Positions 36,857-48,213 of a stretch of 48,213 nt of DNA are shown here, piece by piece; position 1 is the first letter of the stretch; the number at the start of each line of letters is the position of its first letter. Location of the stretch: positions 1 through 48,213 of the forward strand of contig JNEM01012480.1 in assembly GCA_000697335.1 (NCBI GenBank), written 5' to 3'. The translations under genes were made by a program, and so were the position numbers. This stretch comes from Conidiobolus incongruus B7586. Lineage: Eukaryota; Entomophthoromycota; Entomophthoromycetes; Entomophthorales; Conidiobolaceae. The notes beneath the pieces are model-generated. The model was not told where the DNA came from. It did not search any database and worked only from the letters and a program-made list of their open reading frames with translations.

Positions 36857-38122
36857 ATGGGAATTTTTTGTGATTCAAAATAAATAAATATTTTAATATA
36901 TAATATATAAAAATAAATATATAATATAAATTTAATAGTTTCCTTTATTATTAATAACCTTTTGCTATACTTTTAGTAAAGATCTAATACCTAAAGAATA
37001 GTTCTTTTTATTAAGGACTGAAATTTAATATTTTATAAATCAATTAAATTTCTTTGCAAAAATTTTCTTTCTTGCAAGTTGGTTTTTTAATTACCTAAAG
37101 CAATTATAATCATATGGGTTATAATCTAGGGAATATACTGGATATGGTAGTTCTTTCCAGTTATTTTTAATTAGAAAGTTTTTTACAGCTTTATATTTAT
37201 ATATTTTGCAATTATTATACAAAATAATAGGCATTTTCAAATTATATTAAGAATATTAATTTGAAATACTTTTATTTAAAAAAGCAATATAAAGTTTACT
37301 ATTAATTAACTATCCTTTAGGAACTAAATAAAAATAGCATATAGCATTATAATCTATTATAAAAATTAACATTCACTTATTAATAAAATGCTTATTTAAA
37401 GGGATTTATAAAGGGGGTTGATTTGGCTTAATCTAGCATTTTGATTTGTATTTTAGTAAAGGATTATATATAAGCATCTAAGATTCATCAATTGCAATTA
37501 TTTGTTGTAAGAATTTAGGCTTCTAGTAATATTTTAGTAAGTTTCATTTAGCAATAACTATTCTAATTTTTTTTAAGCTTTAGTTAAATTATAAGTTATT
37601 TATTTTATATTTTTATTTATTAATTTGAGTTTAATTTTAATATATATAAAATACTTATAAAACTAATATTAAAGTGCTTAGATAGTTCTCTAACTGAAAT
37701 AAATAGGTGCTTTTCAATATATTTTTTCACTCTATTAATAATTGAAAAAGTAATAGTCAAAGTTAGCCTTTTAGATTTTGGTAAGTTTTGGATAATTTCT
37801 CTCCTAGCTTTAAAATAATTTATCAAGCAATAAATTGTTGATTTAAATAATGCTTTATTATCAAAAGCTGCTTGTAAATTTTAAATAATTTTAGAGGGTT
37901 TATGGTTAAGTTTTACTAATACTAAAATAAAAGACTTTTAATGATTATTATTTGGTTCAAGTATAATTAAATTAAATAACTAATTTTAAAAAATAAATTT
38001 TTTAATCAAAAAAATTATTATATATATTTTAAAAATATATAACTTCTTATTAACTTTGTATATATTGATTTATCTCAAACTAATAATATGTTTGACAGAT
38101 CAAAAATTAAAAAATTTCCCAT
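36857..38122 (-). mobile_element. Mariner-type transposon C, the best-kept copy
   Basis: 1266 bp with inverted termini (ATGGGAA at both ends) flanked by TA duplications at 36855-36856 and 38123-38124. The transposase is on the minus strand. The helix-turn-helix DNA-binding part is at about 37,620-37,900, with 68 open codons (37,620-37,826) including RVKKYIEKHLFISVRELSKH. The catalytic part follows: an IAIDES block (about 37,477-37,495), then LYNNC and NWKELPYPVYSLDYNPYDYN near 37,091-37,160. The second and third catalytic positions are spaced as in the DD34D mariner group, with Asn now in the second place (GAT to AAT). Several tryptophan codons are now TAG. It inserted into the gag region of the family 2 element. 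Inactive, but it is the reference used to solve copies A, B and D. Confidence 0.9.
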
Positions 38123-40593
38123 TATTTCAAATTCAAGATAATATTATTTTAATTTATCTATTAAATAAAAGAATAATCTCAAAATATTATAAACTCTATA
38201 ACCTTTGTTTTATATATAAACAATATTGAACTATCTTATCTATTTAACTATATATATTAATATATCTTATATGCTCTTAATATTTATTATATATATTTTC
38301 AATATAATTACCATCTTTTAATTATTTTTATTTTTTATTTAATATCCATAAATAATTAAAATCTTTTCTTTAAAAATAAAACCGAAATAAGTTTTCAGGT
38401 AAATTATTAGAAAATAAGTTATTTCTAATAGCAATAATAATTCACTTATAAATTTATATATTTTATATCTAATATATAAGAATACCAATATTACAATTAA
38501 AGAATCATTTAATTTTAAACCTAAATATATTATTACTTTTAGTGAAATTACCTAAGATAATATGAATAAAGTTTTTTAATTAAAATTATCTTAAATAACA
38601 TTCCTTATATTATTTTATATAGTAGCTGATATACTAATATAGTTGTTAACAAAGAATCTATTAAAAATAATCTTAAAATAATAATAATACCATTATCAAA
38701 AATTAAACATACATTTATTATAAATAAATATTTAATTTTAATTAAATATAAATACTATAGTATTATAGTTTTTATAGGTTTTACTTCAACCTATTATAAT
38801 TTCATTATTGCTTTAATCTGATATAATGTCATTTTAAGCCTATCATAAAATTATATTTAATAATAAATAAGTTGATTAAGACACTTATGTAATTTATATA
38901 AAATTTAAAAAAATTGAATATTAAAATAATATAAACTTAACCTTAGTGAACTTTTAATATATAAATATAATTAAATTACCTATTAAGACTAATTTAATAT
39001 TAATTTAAATATCTTAGTTTCTGTTGAAAATAACTTTATTAATAAATCATATTAAAAAAATAAAATAAATAAAATAGATAAAATTAACAAAAAACCTAAT
39101 AACAAAGACTTACACTTATATACTAATAGCTTTATATTTAAATTTGTTGATTGATTGTAAAATAAATTACTTGATAAATTATCCCTTCAATATCTAATTA
39201 ATTTTAAATTAAAACTTTACCCAGATATAAAATTAAAAAACCATTTTATTTATATAATATCTAATATTAAAATAAAAGGGCTTTAAGAAATCCTAGAAAA
39301 ACTAAAGAAAAGAAGATAAATCTATAAATGTAATATTTTATTTACCTTATTTATATTTATTATTGAAAAAAAATTCTGGTTATTAACTCCTAATAAATAT
39401 ATAACAACTAAATAATATTTTCAAAAATTACTCTTAGCTATAATTAAACATTTATTCCCTTTTTTATAAATATAAAAGATGTTTAATCTTCTTAATATTT
39501 TATATAATAAGTAAATATCAATAATGTTATATTTATCTTAAATTTAAAATCTTTAATATATTTTATTATCTTTTTAATATTTTTGCTTGGAGAATTTTTT
39601 TATAATGATATAAGGTATTATTTTCAGCTTTTAATAAAATAATATAGTTAATCTTTAAAGATATATTCTTTGTTTATATTTACCTAGATAATCTACTAAT
39701 ATGTTGAAATAATAAAGATGAATATAAATACCACCTTGAATTAATATTTTAATATCTTTAAAAAAATCACTTATATATTAACAAAAAAACTATTTATTCT
39801 TAAATTTTGTTAAATACCTTGATTATATTATATTAAGAAAAAGGGTTTATATTAACTTTAAAAAAATTACAACATAAAAATTAACTGATTCCTATAAATA
39901 TTAAATAAGTAAAATAGTTTTTAAATGCCTTTAAATATTATTATTAGTTTATTCTTAATTTTACTAAAATTATAACCCTGTTAAATTAACTCTTAAGGAA
40001 AAAAATTAAATATAACTAATTTAAAAATTATTAAATAACTTTAGAATAATTAAAAGAACTTTTGTATTCAACCCTAATCTTTTACCTATTTAATTTTAAT
40101 TTAAACACTTATGTTATAATAAACACTAGTAATTCTGCTATAGGTGTTATACTTGAATATAGTTATTTAGATAATTAACACTTAATAGAATTTATATTTA
40201 AAAGCTTAAATAATATATAATATAAATATAAAGTTAATAATAAAAAACTATTTGTAATTATTTTAAGCTTTAAATATTAACATTATTATTTATTAAAATA
40301 TTATGTTATTTTTGAGATTAATTATCACTTTCTTAAATATAATAAAACTTAAGAAAATTATCTTTTATTTAAATACAATAGTTAAATATTATTAATAAAT
40401 ATAATATTAAAATTTGCTAAAAACTTAATAATATAAATCATTTAACTAATAAATTATCTTATTGTTTTAATCTTAAAATAACTAATATTTAAACTTTTAG
40501 TATTAGAAAAAAGCTACTTAATTATATTTTATAAAGTTATGTAAAAGATATATATTCTAATATTGTTTACTAAATATTAAATAACTTTGTTTA

Positions 40594-40989
40594 TATAAGA
40601 ATAGTGGTAATACCAATATATTGTAGAGAAAAACTTAATATAAGAATAACATGACACAAAACATAGTTTTATAATATGATTATAGTATACAAATATAAAC
40701 AAAGTTTAATTAAGCTTTGAACTGGGATAAATCACTAATATATTAAGAATTATATTAGGTAGTGTTAATATACTATAATATTAATAGAATGTAGTTTCAA
40801 TTTTAAAAATAATAAAAAGATAAAGAATAGTAAGAATTGAGAGAAAAAAGAAAAACCTGGTTTATTAAATAATTCAATGCTATTTATATAATTAATTTAA
40901 CTCTAAAAGTATAAATTAATTATATAATTTATAGTTAATTGAGTTATATGAAAATATATAAAAGAATTTAAAAAAATAGTCTTTTAATA
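40594..40989 (-). repeat. 3' LTR of family 1 copy 2
   Basis: About 396 bp, matching the reverse complement of 29935-30333 along its length. Confidence 0.88.
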
Positions 40990-43900
40990 TTACCCTAATA
41001 GGTTTCTTAGAAAGGACACACTCTTTAGATTTTTGTAAATAGGTATAATAAGCTAAGGTATATTTAATATTTTCTAGGGGTTCTTATATAGCTTCTTTAA
41101 TAAGATAACCTATCTATTTGATATAGAAATATAGTTTATTCTTAATAGATTTAGATTTAATTATATAAATAATATAGTATTCTTCTTCTTTATTTTAATA
41201 AATAATTAGATCTAGTTTTAGGGTTTTTAATTAATTAGGAAAAATATTAAAATCTTCAAAATAAAGTTTAATTTTGGATATATAAAAGGTAAAGTTGATC
41301 CTTGAAGTTAAAGGTAATTCTAAGGTAATATTTTCAAATTTAAATCAATAGATTAAATTTTATATGAACTATAATATAATAGCAAGTATTTTAGATTTAA
41401 GCTAGATTTGAGTAAGATAAGTTTAAAGGCAAATTATTCTAAATATACAAACATACTAGTTTTATATTTAAGAGGATTTCTAGATAATTTTAGATATTAT
41501 TCTTTTATAATCCTTTAATTCTTTTCCTAGTTAAATTTAATAAGGGAATTAATATGTTTAATATTAGATTAAAATTCAATAATATCTAAAAATATATTGA
41601 TTTAAAGTTTTAAAGCAATTATTAAATTAAAGTGTTTATTATAATTAGTTAAATAAAAGCTAAAACCTGTTGATTTATTAATAAAGATATTAAATAAATA
41701 TTGAAGTTGGTAGATATAAATATTTTAATTTAACTGATTAATATTAATATAAGCTTTAATCATTTATTTTAAGGTTTTAATAATTTTTTTCAATAAATTT
41801 ATTAGTTTAATAATGATTAGTAATAAACATAGCTAGATTAATCTTAAAAAAATAGTAAATTCTAAAATTAAGAGTTGAATTACATATCTTTATTAAATAT
41901 AATAGTTTGTAGAATTCTATAATAGATAAAGATATTAGAGAATAATAGTTTTGTAATATTTTTAGCTATAGAAGTTTTGAAACAAGGAATAAAATAAACA
42001 TATTTATAGAATAAATCAATTATAGTTAATAAGTTATACATAACTAATTGTTGATTTAAAGATTCCTATAAAATCAAGTTGGATTTGTTATTAAGTTTTA
42101 TTAGGGACTTATAAGGGAATAAGTTTATTATATTTTAGTTAGGTATTATATTTAATTCTTTAGCATATATTATAGGTATTAATATATTTCTAAACTAATT
42201 TAATTAAAAAAAGCTAATAATATCTTATTTTAATTTTCTCAGAAATCTTTACCTAGTTTTAATGTCTTCTAATAAATAAGTTATAATACTCATTAAATAT
42301 TACTAATTAAATCTTAGGAATATTAAGGATATATAAACAATTATTATAATATAGTAAGTTATCAATAATTTTAAATCTTTTAACATATTTTAATTTGTTT
42401 TCTAATAGTTTAGAGAGTTCTTTAATTAAAATAAAAAATCATTATTTAGTAGTATTTTTTTAAATAGTTTAATAAATTTTTTATTTACTTCATTAATAAA
42501 TATTATATTAATATCTGCTGGGTTTTTATAATTAGAATAAAAGAATAGATATATAAGATTTTTTAACAAAGTATCTATAATATAATTCTATTAACCTAAG
42601 AGATATTAGATAAAAAAAAGGTAAGCTTAGATAGTTTTAATTTATCTAGCTTATCTTCTTATTAAATACTTTTGAGTATTTAAGTAGATGAGTGATTTGT
42701 GATTTATAAATACTAGGAAAAAATTACAAGATAAAAAATATAAATGATTTTTAATTATTTTTATTAAAACAAAGAGTTTTTATTTATAAACTAGGTATTT
42801 TAATTTTGCTAGCTTTATTTTTCTTAACTAGAATGTTATAAGCTTTAAGATAATATTTATAGGATTAAACTTAATTTATTCTCTTTTATTTATTATTTTA
42901 TCTTATAGTTAAAGGGTAAAATATAAATTAAATTTAAATTAGGCTAATTATTTATTAATTGTAAAATACTAAAATTAGTAAAAATAATGATAGGTAGTTT
43001 AAGATTAATAATAAATAAAGTAAAAGTATTGATAATATAGAAAATTAAAATATTTATATAAAAAGTAGATAGTAGGGTTTATTCAAAAAAAGAGTTTTTT
43101 CTTAAGAGATTAGTTAAAAAAACTACAAGTTTAACAAAAGAATCAATGAAAGCTTTTAAGTAATTTAATAATTTAACTATAAATATTAGTTGATCTTTAT
43201 TTATAAATATAGTAAAAACTTTTACACCATTGAGTTTAGTTAGATTAATACTAATTTTTTAAGAAAAAACAATATATCTATAGAAGGAGATAGAAGAAAC
43301 ATTAAAAATATATTTTGATAGCTTTAAAGATAATTTATATTCTTGAATAATTTATAAGATTTAATTTATATATTAGATATATTCTTCTTTATTTTTAAAT
43401 AAATTAAAGTATTATTAAGATAAGTAATAATAAAGTTATTAAAGATAAAACTAAAAAAGAAATTGATAAATCAAGTGAAAATTACAAAGACATTATATAA
43501 TTGAAAGTTTATAACAGTAAATTCATAGTAGCTTAGTAAAATATTAAAAGTAGTTAAAAGAATAAAATTTTCTTCAACTTTAAAATTATAATAACTATTT
43601 TTAACATCTAATTTATTGAATATAGTGGATCTAAGTAATTTATCCCTAATATTATATAGGTTTAATAATAGAGTTTTATCCTTGATAATTTTAAAGTTTA
43701 AAACATAGTTATTAATATATAGTCTCTAACTATCATTAGTTTTTTATATAAAGAAGATAGGAGATTTTTATAATAAGGAAAAAGGTTTAATATATCCATT
43801 TTCAAGTGATTTTTAGATTTCTTCTTTTAAAGTTTAGTATTGTTTAAGAGATAAATGATAAGTAAGCTTTAAATATAATTATATACATAAAAGAAATTTA

Positions 43901-45894
43901 ATTTTATGTTTAATATTATATGTAAGAGGTAATCTACTTATAAGTTAAAAAATATTAGCAAATTAACTTATTATATTATATAAAAAATGGTTATTAGTTA
44001 TAACTTCATTGAAATTAATAAATAAGGTATTAATAGATAAATAATAAACAAATATATATCCCTATAAATTATTAAGGTTTTTAATTAGTTTTTTATATTA
44101 GTTTTTACTTATAATAATAAAATTATTTGATATAATTATAGAGTTAGTATTAGATAAAGTATTTAGTAGTTTTATTATAGGGTAATGTAAATTTTTTAAG
44201 ATTAATTCTACTAATTTTTTTTAAAATAAAGATAAAATAGATTTGTAACTATTTAGAATAATAGTTATAAATAGAAAACTATAGTATTTAAACTAATTTG
44301 AATATAATATACATTATAACCAGTATTACCAACTAGGAATTTAATATATTGAGAGTAGTTAAGAAATAGTAATAAGTATCTAGATATAATATTATATGCT
44401 TGTTCTATTAAATTATTAGTATATTTAATTATTAAGCTGTTTTTTTAAGTAGGTAAATATAGTTTTTTAATAATAAAAAAAGAAATAATATTACTAGAAC
44501 AACTAAAGTAAATTAAAACATTAACAAGTATATTTATAAAATATCTAGTTAAAATAAATAATAAGGTGATAGTTAAAGGTAAAAAATTATAAGCTAGATT
44601 AGTTACTAGAATATTTTTAGTTTCTAGTGGTTTAATTAGTTAAATTTCTTTAGTATATATAATTTAATTTGTGGAATCATTAGTGTATTAGAACTTTTGT
44701 AGATTAAATTAGAATCTGTTAACTAATTATAAAAAAAATGATTTTAAGGTAATATTAATATTATTTAAGTTTTATTTATGGTTGGTAAATTAAGATTATT
44801 AAGCATTAAATAGATGTTGCTTTTTAAAAAAATACTTATCAGCTTTATAAATAACCTCTGATTTTTAGCAATAGTAGCAACTTTTATTTACTTTCAAGTA
44901 GGCTTTAGCTTCTTTACTAAAAATTTTCTTATAAAGCCTTAAAACAAAAACATTTATTATTTGAAATTTAAGTAAGTTAGAGTATGTTTTAAAAAATTAA
45001 TTCTTAAGATAGGAAGATTTAGTTATAGAATAAAAAATATTATCAATTATAATTGTTTTATCACAAATCTTAAAAAAAGATATATTATCAAAATGTTCTT
45101 TGCTAATTAACTAGAGTTTTATTTAAAAGTTAAAGCATTATAATAACTTTTAAATTTATTCTTCTTCAGTGATATTTAATATGTTTAAATATATCTCATT
45201 TAATTTATCAATTAATTATCTTATAAAAGTTTTCTATTCAAGTTAAGAAAGTTTTTTTTATTAATTAAACTTGATTTTTTAGGTAATACCTTTCTTTAAG
45301 GGCTTTTTCTGATTATTTAAAGGTTTATATTTTGGTAGTAGGTTATCCCCCTAAAAATTCTTTAGGATTAAATTTGTAATAAGTTAACTATTAAGTATAA
45401 GTAGATTTTTCCAAAAAATAAATAGCTAATTTAAAGATAATTTTTAAATCTTTATCAGGAATTAAATTAAGATAATTCTTTATATCTGTAAAGTTATTTT
45501 CAAGCTTGTAAAAGTTTTTAAAATTATTATAAGTGGTTAGTTTGTTTTTAAAGACACTAAAGAAGTAGTTTAATATATTAATTATAGTAAAATAATTAGT
45601 TTATTAGATTTAAGCTTTTTAAATCATGTTTTTCTCAACTAGAAATTATTTAATATAAGTTTCTTAGAGGGTAACAAGCTTTTAAAGACTAAAGTTTTAG
45701 ATTCACTTAGTAATTAAGCTATTATTATTATTAAAATAATATAAGGGTATCTCTTTTTTTAGTAGTATTATAGTGTATAATATTAAATTTAAGTAAAATA
45801 AGTTATAAATAAAACTTAAAATAATAATAAATAGATTTAATATAGGTAATTATTAATTTTTAATAGGTTTTTAGTAGTTTTATTGTTACTACTA

Positions 45895-46288
45895 TATAAA
45901 CATAGTGGTAAATATTGATATAGTATAAAGGAAAACTTAATATAAGAAATGTATAATACAGAATATAGTATTATAATATAACTATAATGTATAAATATAA
46001 AAAAAGTTTAATTAAGCTTTAAACTAGGATAAATTACTAATATATTAAGATTTATATTAGGTAGTGTTAATATATTATAATATTAATAAGATATAGTTTT
46101 AATCTTAAAAATAGTGAAAAAATAAAGAATAGTAAGAATTGAGAAGAAAAAAAAACTAGTTTATTAGATAATTCAATGTTATTTATATAATTAATTTAGC
46201 TATAAAAGTATAAATTAATTATATAATTTATAGTTAATTGATTTATATGAAAATATTTATAAGAATTTAAAGAACTAATATCTTAATA
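45895..46288 (-). repeat. 5' LTR of family 1 copy 2
   Basis: About 394 bp, matching the reverse complement of 24619-25017. The sequence just inside it also matches the same place in copy 1. Confidence 0.88.
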
Positions 46289-47693
46289 AATTACCTTATT
46301 AATAAAAACTTAATTATGAAATTAAAATTTAATCAACTATATAATAACCCATTATATTATATAGTTAATAATATATTTCATTTAAATATACTTAAATAAA
46401 ATAAATTATGTAAATTATTAATCTATAAGAATTATAATATTTTTATCTTTAAATATCTTAAATATAATATCATTTTTAATTATCTCAAATAATATTATTA
46501 ACTTTAAAGAAATAAAGCTATTAAATATTATATTTGCTTTTGCAATACTTATTAAAAAACTAAAGAATATACTTAATTAAAATATAATCTCTTTTATCTT
46601 TATAAAGTCTTTTTATATTTTTTTCATATTATTTTAATAGATTTAATAATCTTATTTCTTAAAACAAAGAGGGATAATGATGTTATCTTAGTTATTATAG
46701 ATAAACATTCAAAATTCACTAAATCTAATACCTTTATATAAAAAAGTTTATATCTTAAATAATTTCATAATTTTATTTCAAAATTATTTTTTATTATTAT
46801 AACCTCTTCTGTATTATAATTTTAGACTATAACTTTTATTTTATATCATTATTCTAAAAAAGTCTCTTCAAACTAACCAAAACTAAGTTAAATATAATAT
46901 TTACAAACTACCTAAAAAATAATAAAGAAATAAAAAGAAAAAATCAAATAATTAAATAGTTAAATAAATATTTTATATATTTATTAACTTTAAATTAAAT
47001 AATTAAAATCTATTTTTTTTTCTTCTGTTGAATTTACAATCAAATTATTTAAATAATTAAGTATTAAGAAATCCATAATAAAAATTATTTTTAATTATAA
47101 CCCTATAATACTAAGGTTTTTTAATAACCTTTACTCTGTATTATTTAAATTGGCTAATGTTAATTAATTTATTCAATAACATAAAAACATAAAACATATA
47201 ATTAAAGATTTATTAATCAAAAATTAAAATTATATAGCTATATATATTAACTACTTCTATTATTATATCAATTTCAATATTAGTAACTAAGTTCTTATAG
47301 ATATAAAATAACTTAGTATTAATTATAAAAAAAAGTTATGCTTTTAAGAAATTAAATATTAAATGGATTAGCTTATTCAAGATTATTAACAAAATATCAC
47401 TAATTATTTATAAATTAAAATACCCAGCAAATATAAAAACTTATAAAAATATTTATGTATCTTTTCTTAAACTTTTCTTAAATTATTAAGATGAATTAAA
47501 GTGTCTTAATATAGTTTATAATAATTATTATAAAGTAAAATATCTTATTGTTGAGAGAAAACTATATGGTAATAAATAATTTTTTATTAAATAGAAAGGT
47601 TATTTTATAATAAGATTAAGTTAATAATAAAGATATTAATCTTGAATTAATTGAACAATATATATATGGTTAAAATTTAGAAAAAAGAAAGAA

Positions 47694-47932
47694 TGTTGGT
47701 AATATTATCAACCCTTAAACCATTATAATCTAATAATTGCTTTATAATTACTAACTTATCTAATAATATTTAATTTTATTTTTATTAATAATATTAAACA
47801 TAAGATAAGAGTGAGGGGTTTTTTTAAGATAAATAAATAATAAATATTAAATTCAATATAAAATAAAAATAGACGTATATATTTACTTTTATTATTTTAA
47901 TTATAAGCCTTAATTAAATAGAAAATATAATA
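47694..47932 (+). repeat. Right LTR of family 2
   Basis: 239 bp, beginning TGTTGG and aligned with 35508-35744. It is followed by the TTAAA duplication and then by mariner D. Confidence 0.85.
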
Positions 47933-48213
47933 TTAAAGCAAGAAAAGAAAATATTTCAAACTTATTAAAATTTAAAAAATTTACATTTATTATTATTTTT
48001 TTGATTATTAATAAAATAAAAAAATACATTAAAAAATATTTTTTTTAATTAAAAAATTATCTAATTATTTAATTATTATTTTAAAAATATTTTATATATA
48101 TTAAAATTTAAATTTAAATTAATAAATTAAAATATAAAATAAATACCTTATAATTTAATTAAAGCTTAAATAAAGTTAAATTAATTATATTTAATTAAAA
48201 CTTACTAGAATAT

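Larger units (their letters stand above)
40594..46288 (-). mobile_element. Ty3/Gypsy chromodomain LTR retrotransposon, family 1 copy 2 (inverted)
   Basis: A 5.7-kb fossil, colinear with copy 1 over its full length but in opposite orientation. Terminal repeats are 45895-46288 (5') and 40594-40989 (3'). Integrase lies at about 41,650-42,300 and reverse transcriptase at about 43,370-43,840, mirrored. It sits between the RNase H and integrase regions of the family 2 element. No clean target duplication is visible; the flanks have probably decayed. Broken throughout, with dozens of breaks, and more AT-rich than copy 1. Confidence 0.88.
35508..47932 (+). mobile_element. Ty3/Gypsy chromodomain LTR retrotransposon, family 2, with two elements nested inside
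   Basis: Spans 12.4 kb because it contains mariner C (36857-38122) and an inverted family 1 element (40594-46288); its own length is about 5.5 kb. Terminal repeats of about 237-239 bp and perfect 5-bp duplications TTAAA (35503-35507 and 47933-47937). Parts in order: a gag-like region either side of mariner C, reverse transcriptase (about 39,300-39,850, with a YLDN-type catalytic loop near 39,670), RNase H (about 40,100-40,330), integrase to the right of the nested element (about 46,600-47,300, with a DVILVIIDKHSKF block) and a chromodomain (about 47,520-47,640). Broken throughout, with dozens of breaks. Its repeats are more diverged than those of family 1, so it is probably older, as the nesting also requires. 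Confidence 0.85.
35208..48213 (+). mobile_element. Mariner-type transposon D, interrupted, running off the window
   Basis: Piece 1 is 35208-35507, with the left terminal repeat ATAAGAAATTTTTTAATTT (copy C: ATGGGAAATTTTTTAATTT) after a TA at 35206-35207. Piece 2 starts at 47938, after the second target duplication copy (47933-47937), and continues to the window end, starting with AAAGCAAGAAAAG and the helix-turn-helix region (about 47,990-48,070). The insert between them is the family 2 LTR element with perfect TTAAA duplications. Piece 1 aligns with copy B up to ATTTTAAA and piece 2 continues from exactly that point (copy B: TTTTAAAGCTAAAAAGG). The rest of the element lies outside the window. 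Confidence 0.8.

Noticed and set aside
1-48213. Possibility of mitochondrial or anaerobic-fungus origin because of the extreme AT content
   Set aside because: Spliceosomal introns and nuclear-type genes rule out mitochondrial DNA, and a peroxisomal beta-oxidation enzyme with SKL argues against anaerobic gut fungi.

Overview
The window is nuclear DNA of a very AT-rich fungus. Two genes encode proteins built on the fungus-specific transcription factor middle domain. The other two confident genes (a peroxisomal dienoyl-CoA isomerase and the Ran-binding protein Mog1) carry short 50-63 bp GT-AG introns with CTAAT-like branch sites. Intergenic DNA looks about 80-85% A+T and the genes are clearly richer in G+C. 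My guess is an early-diverging AT-rich lineage such as Entomophthoromycotina, but no ribosomal or other marker here proves it.

Layout. 1-15,200: a gene-bearing flank with two paralogous regulator-like genes in the same orientation (4,057-5,793 and 12,007-13,764, both minus), a possible F-box-like pseudogene between them, and two faint relics of old Ty3/Gypsy elements (about 3,190-3,400 and 14,100-14,460). 15,200-23,130: gene desert of AT-rich DNA. 23,144-23,857: MOG1, minus, four exons, rebuilt exactly. 24,435-32,726: nested transposon cluster I. 33,353-34,378: ECH1, plus, four exons, ending in the peroxisomal signal SKL. 35,208 to the window end: nested transposon cluster II.

The two clusters are the main discovery. 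Both are solved by comparing copies. In cluster I a mariner-type transposon (A) was split by a chromodomain Ty3/Gypsy element (family 1) and by a second mariner (B). In cluster II a mariner (D) was split by a second chromodomain Ty3/Gypsy family (family 2) with perfect TTAAA target duplications. That element was itself split by a mariner (C) and by a second, inverted copy of family 1. Removing the inserts makes each interrupted mariner line up with its relatives, and target duplications are seen at most junctions. Differences between copies are almost all C/T or G/A, which looks like repeat-induced point mutation or a similar process. The host gene ECH1 survives as an island between the two clusters, inside a pair of inverted family 1 elements.

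The genes do not form one pathway. ECH1 serves peroxisomal beta-oxidation, MOG1 nuclear transport, and the two paralogues look like transcription regulators without the usual zinc cluster. I saw no tRNA, rRNA, CRISPR or bacterial-type operon features. No wholly new system was proved. The least familiar items are the zinc-cluster-free regulator pair and the mariner family.
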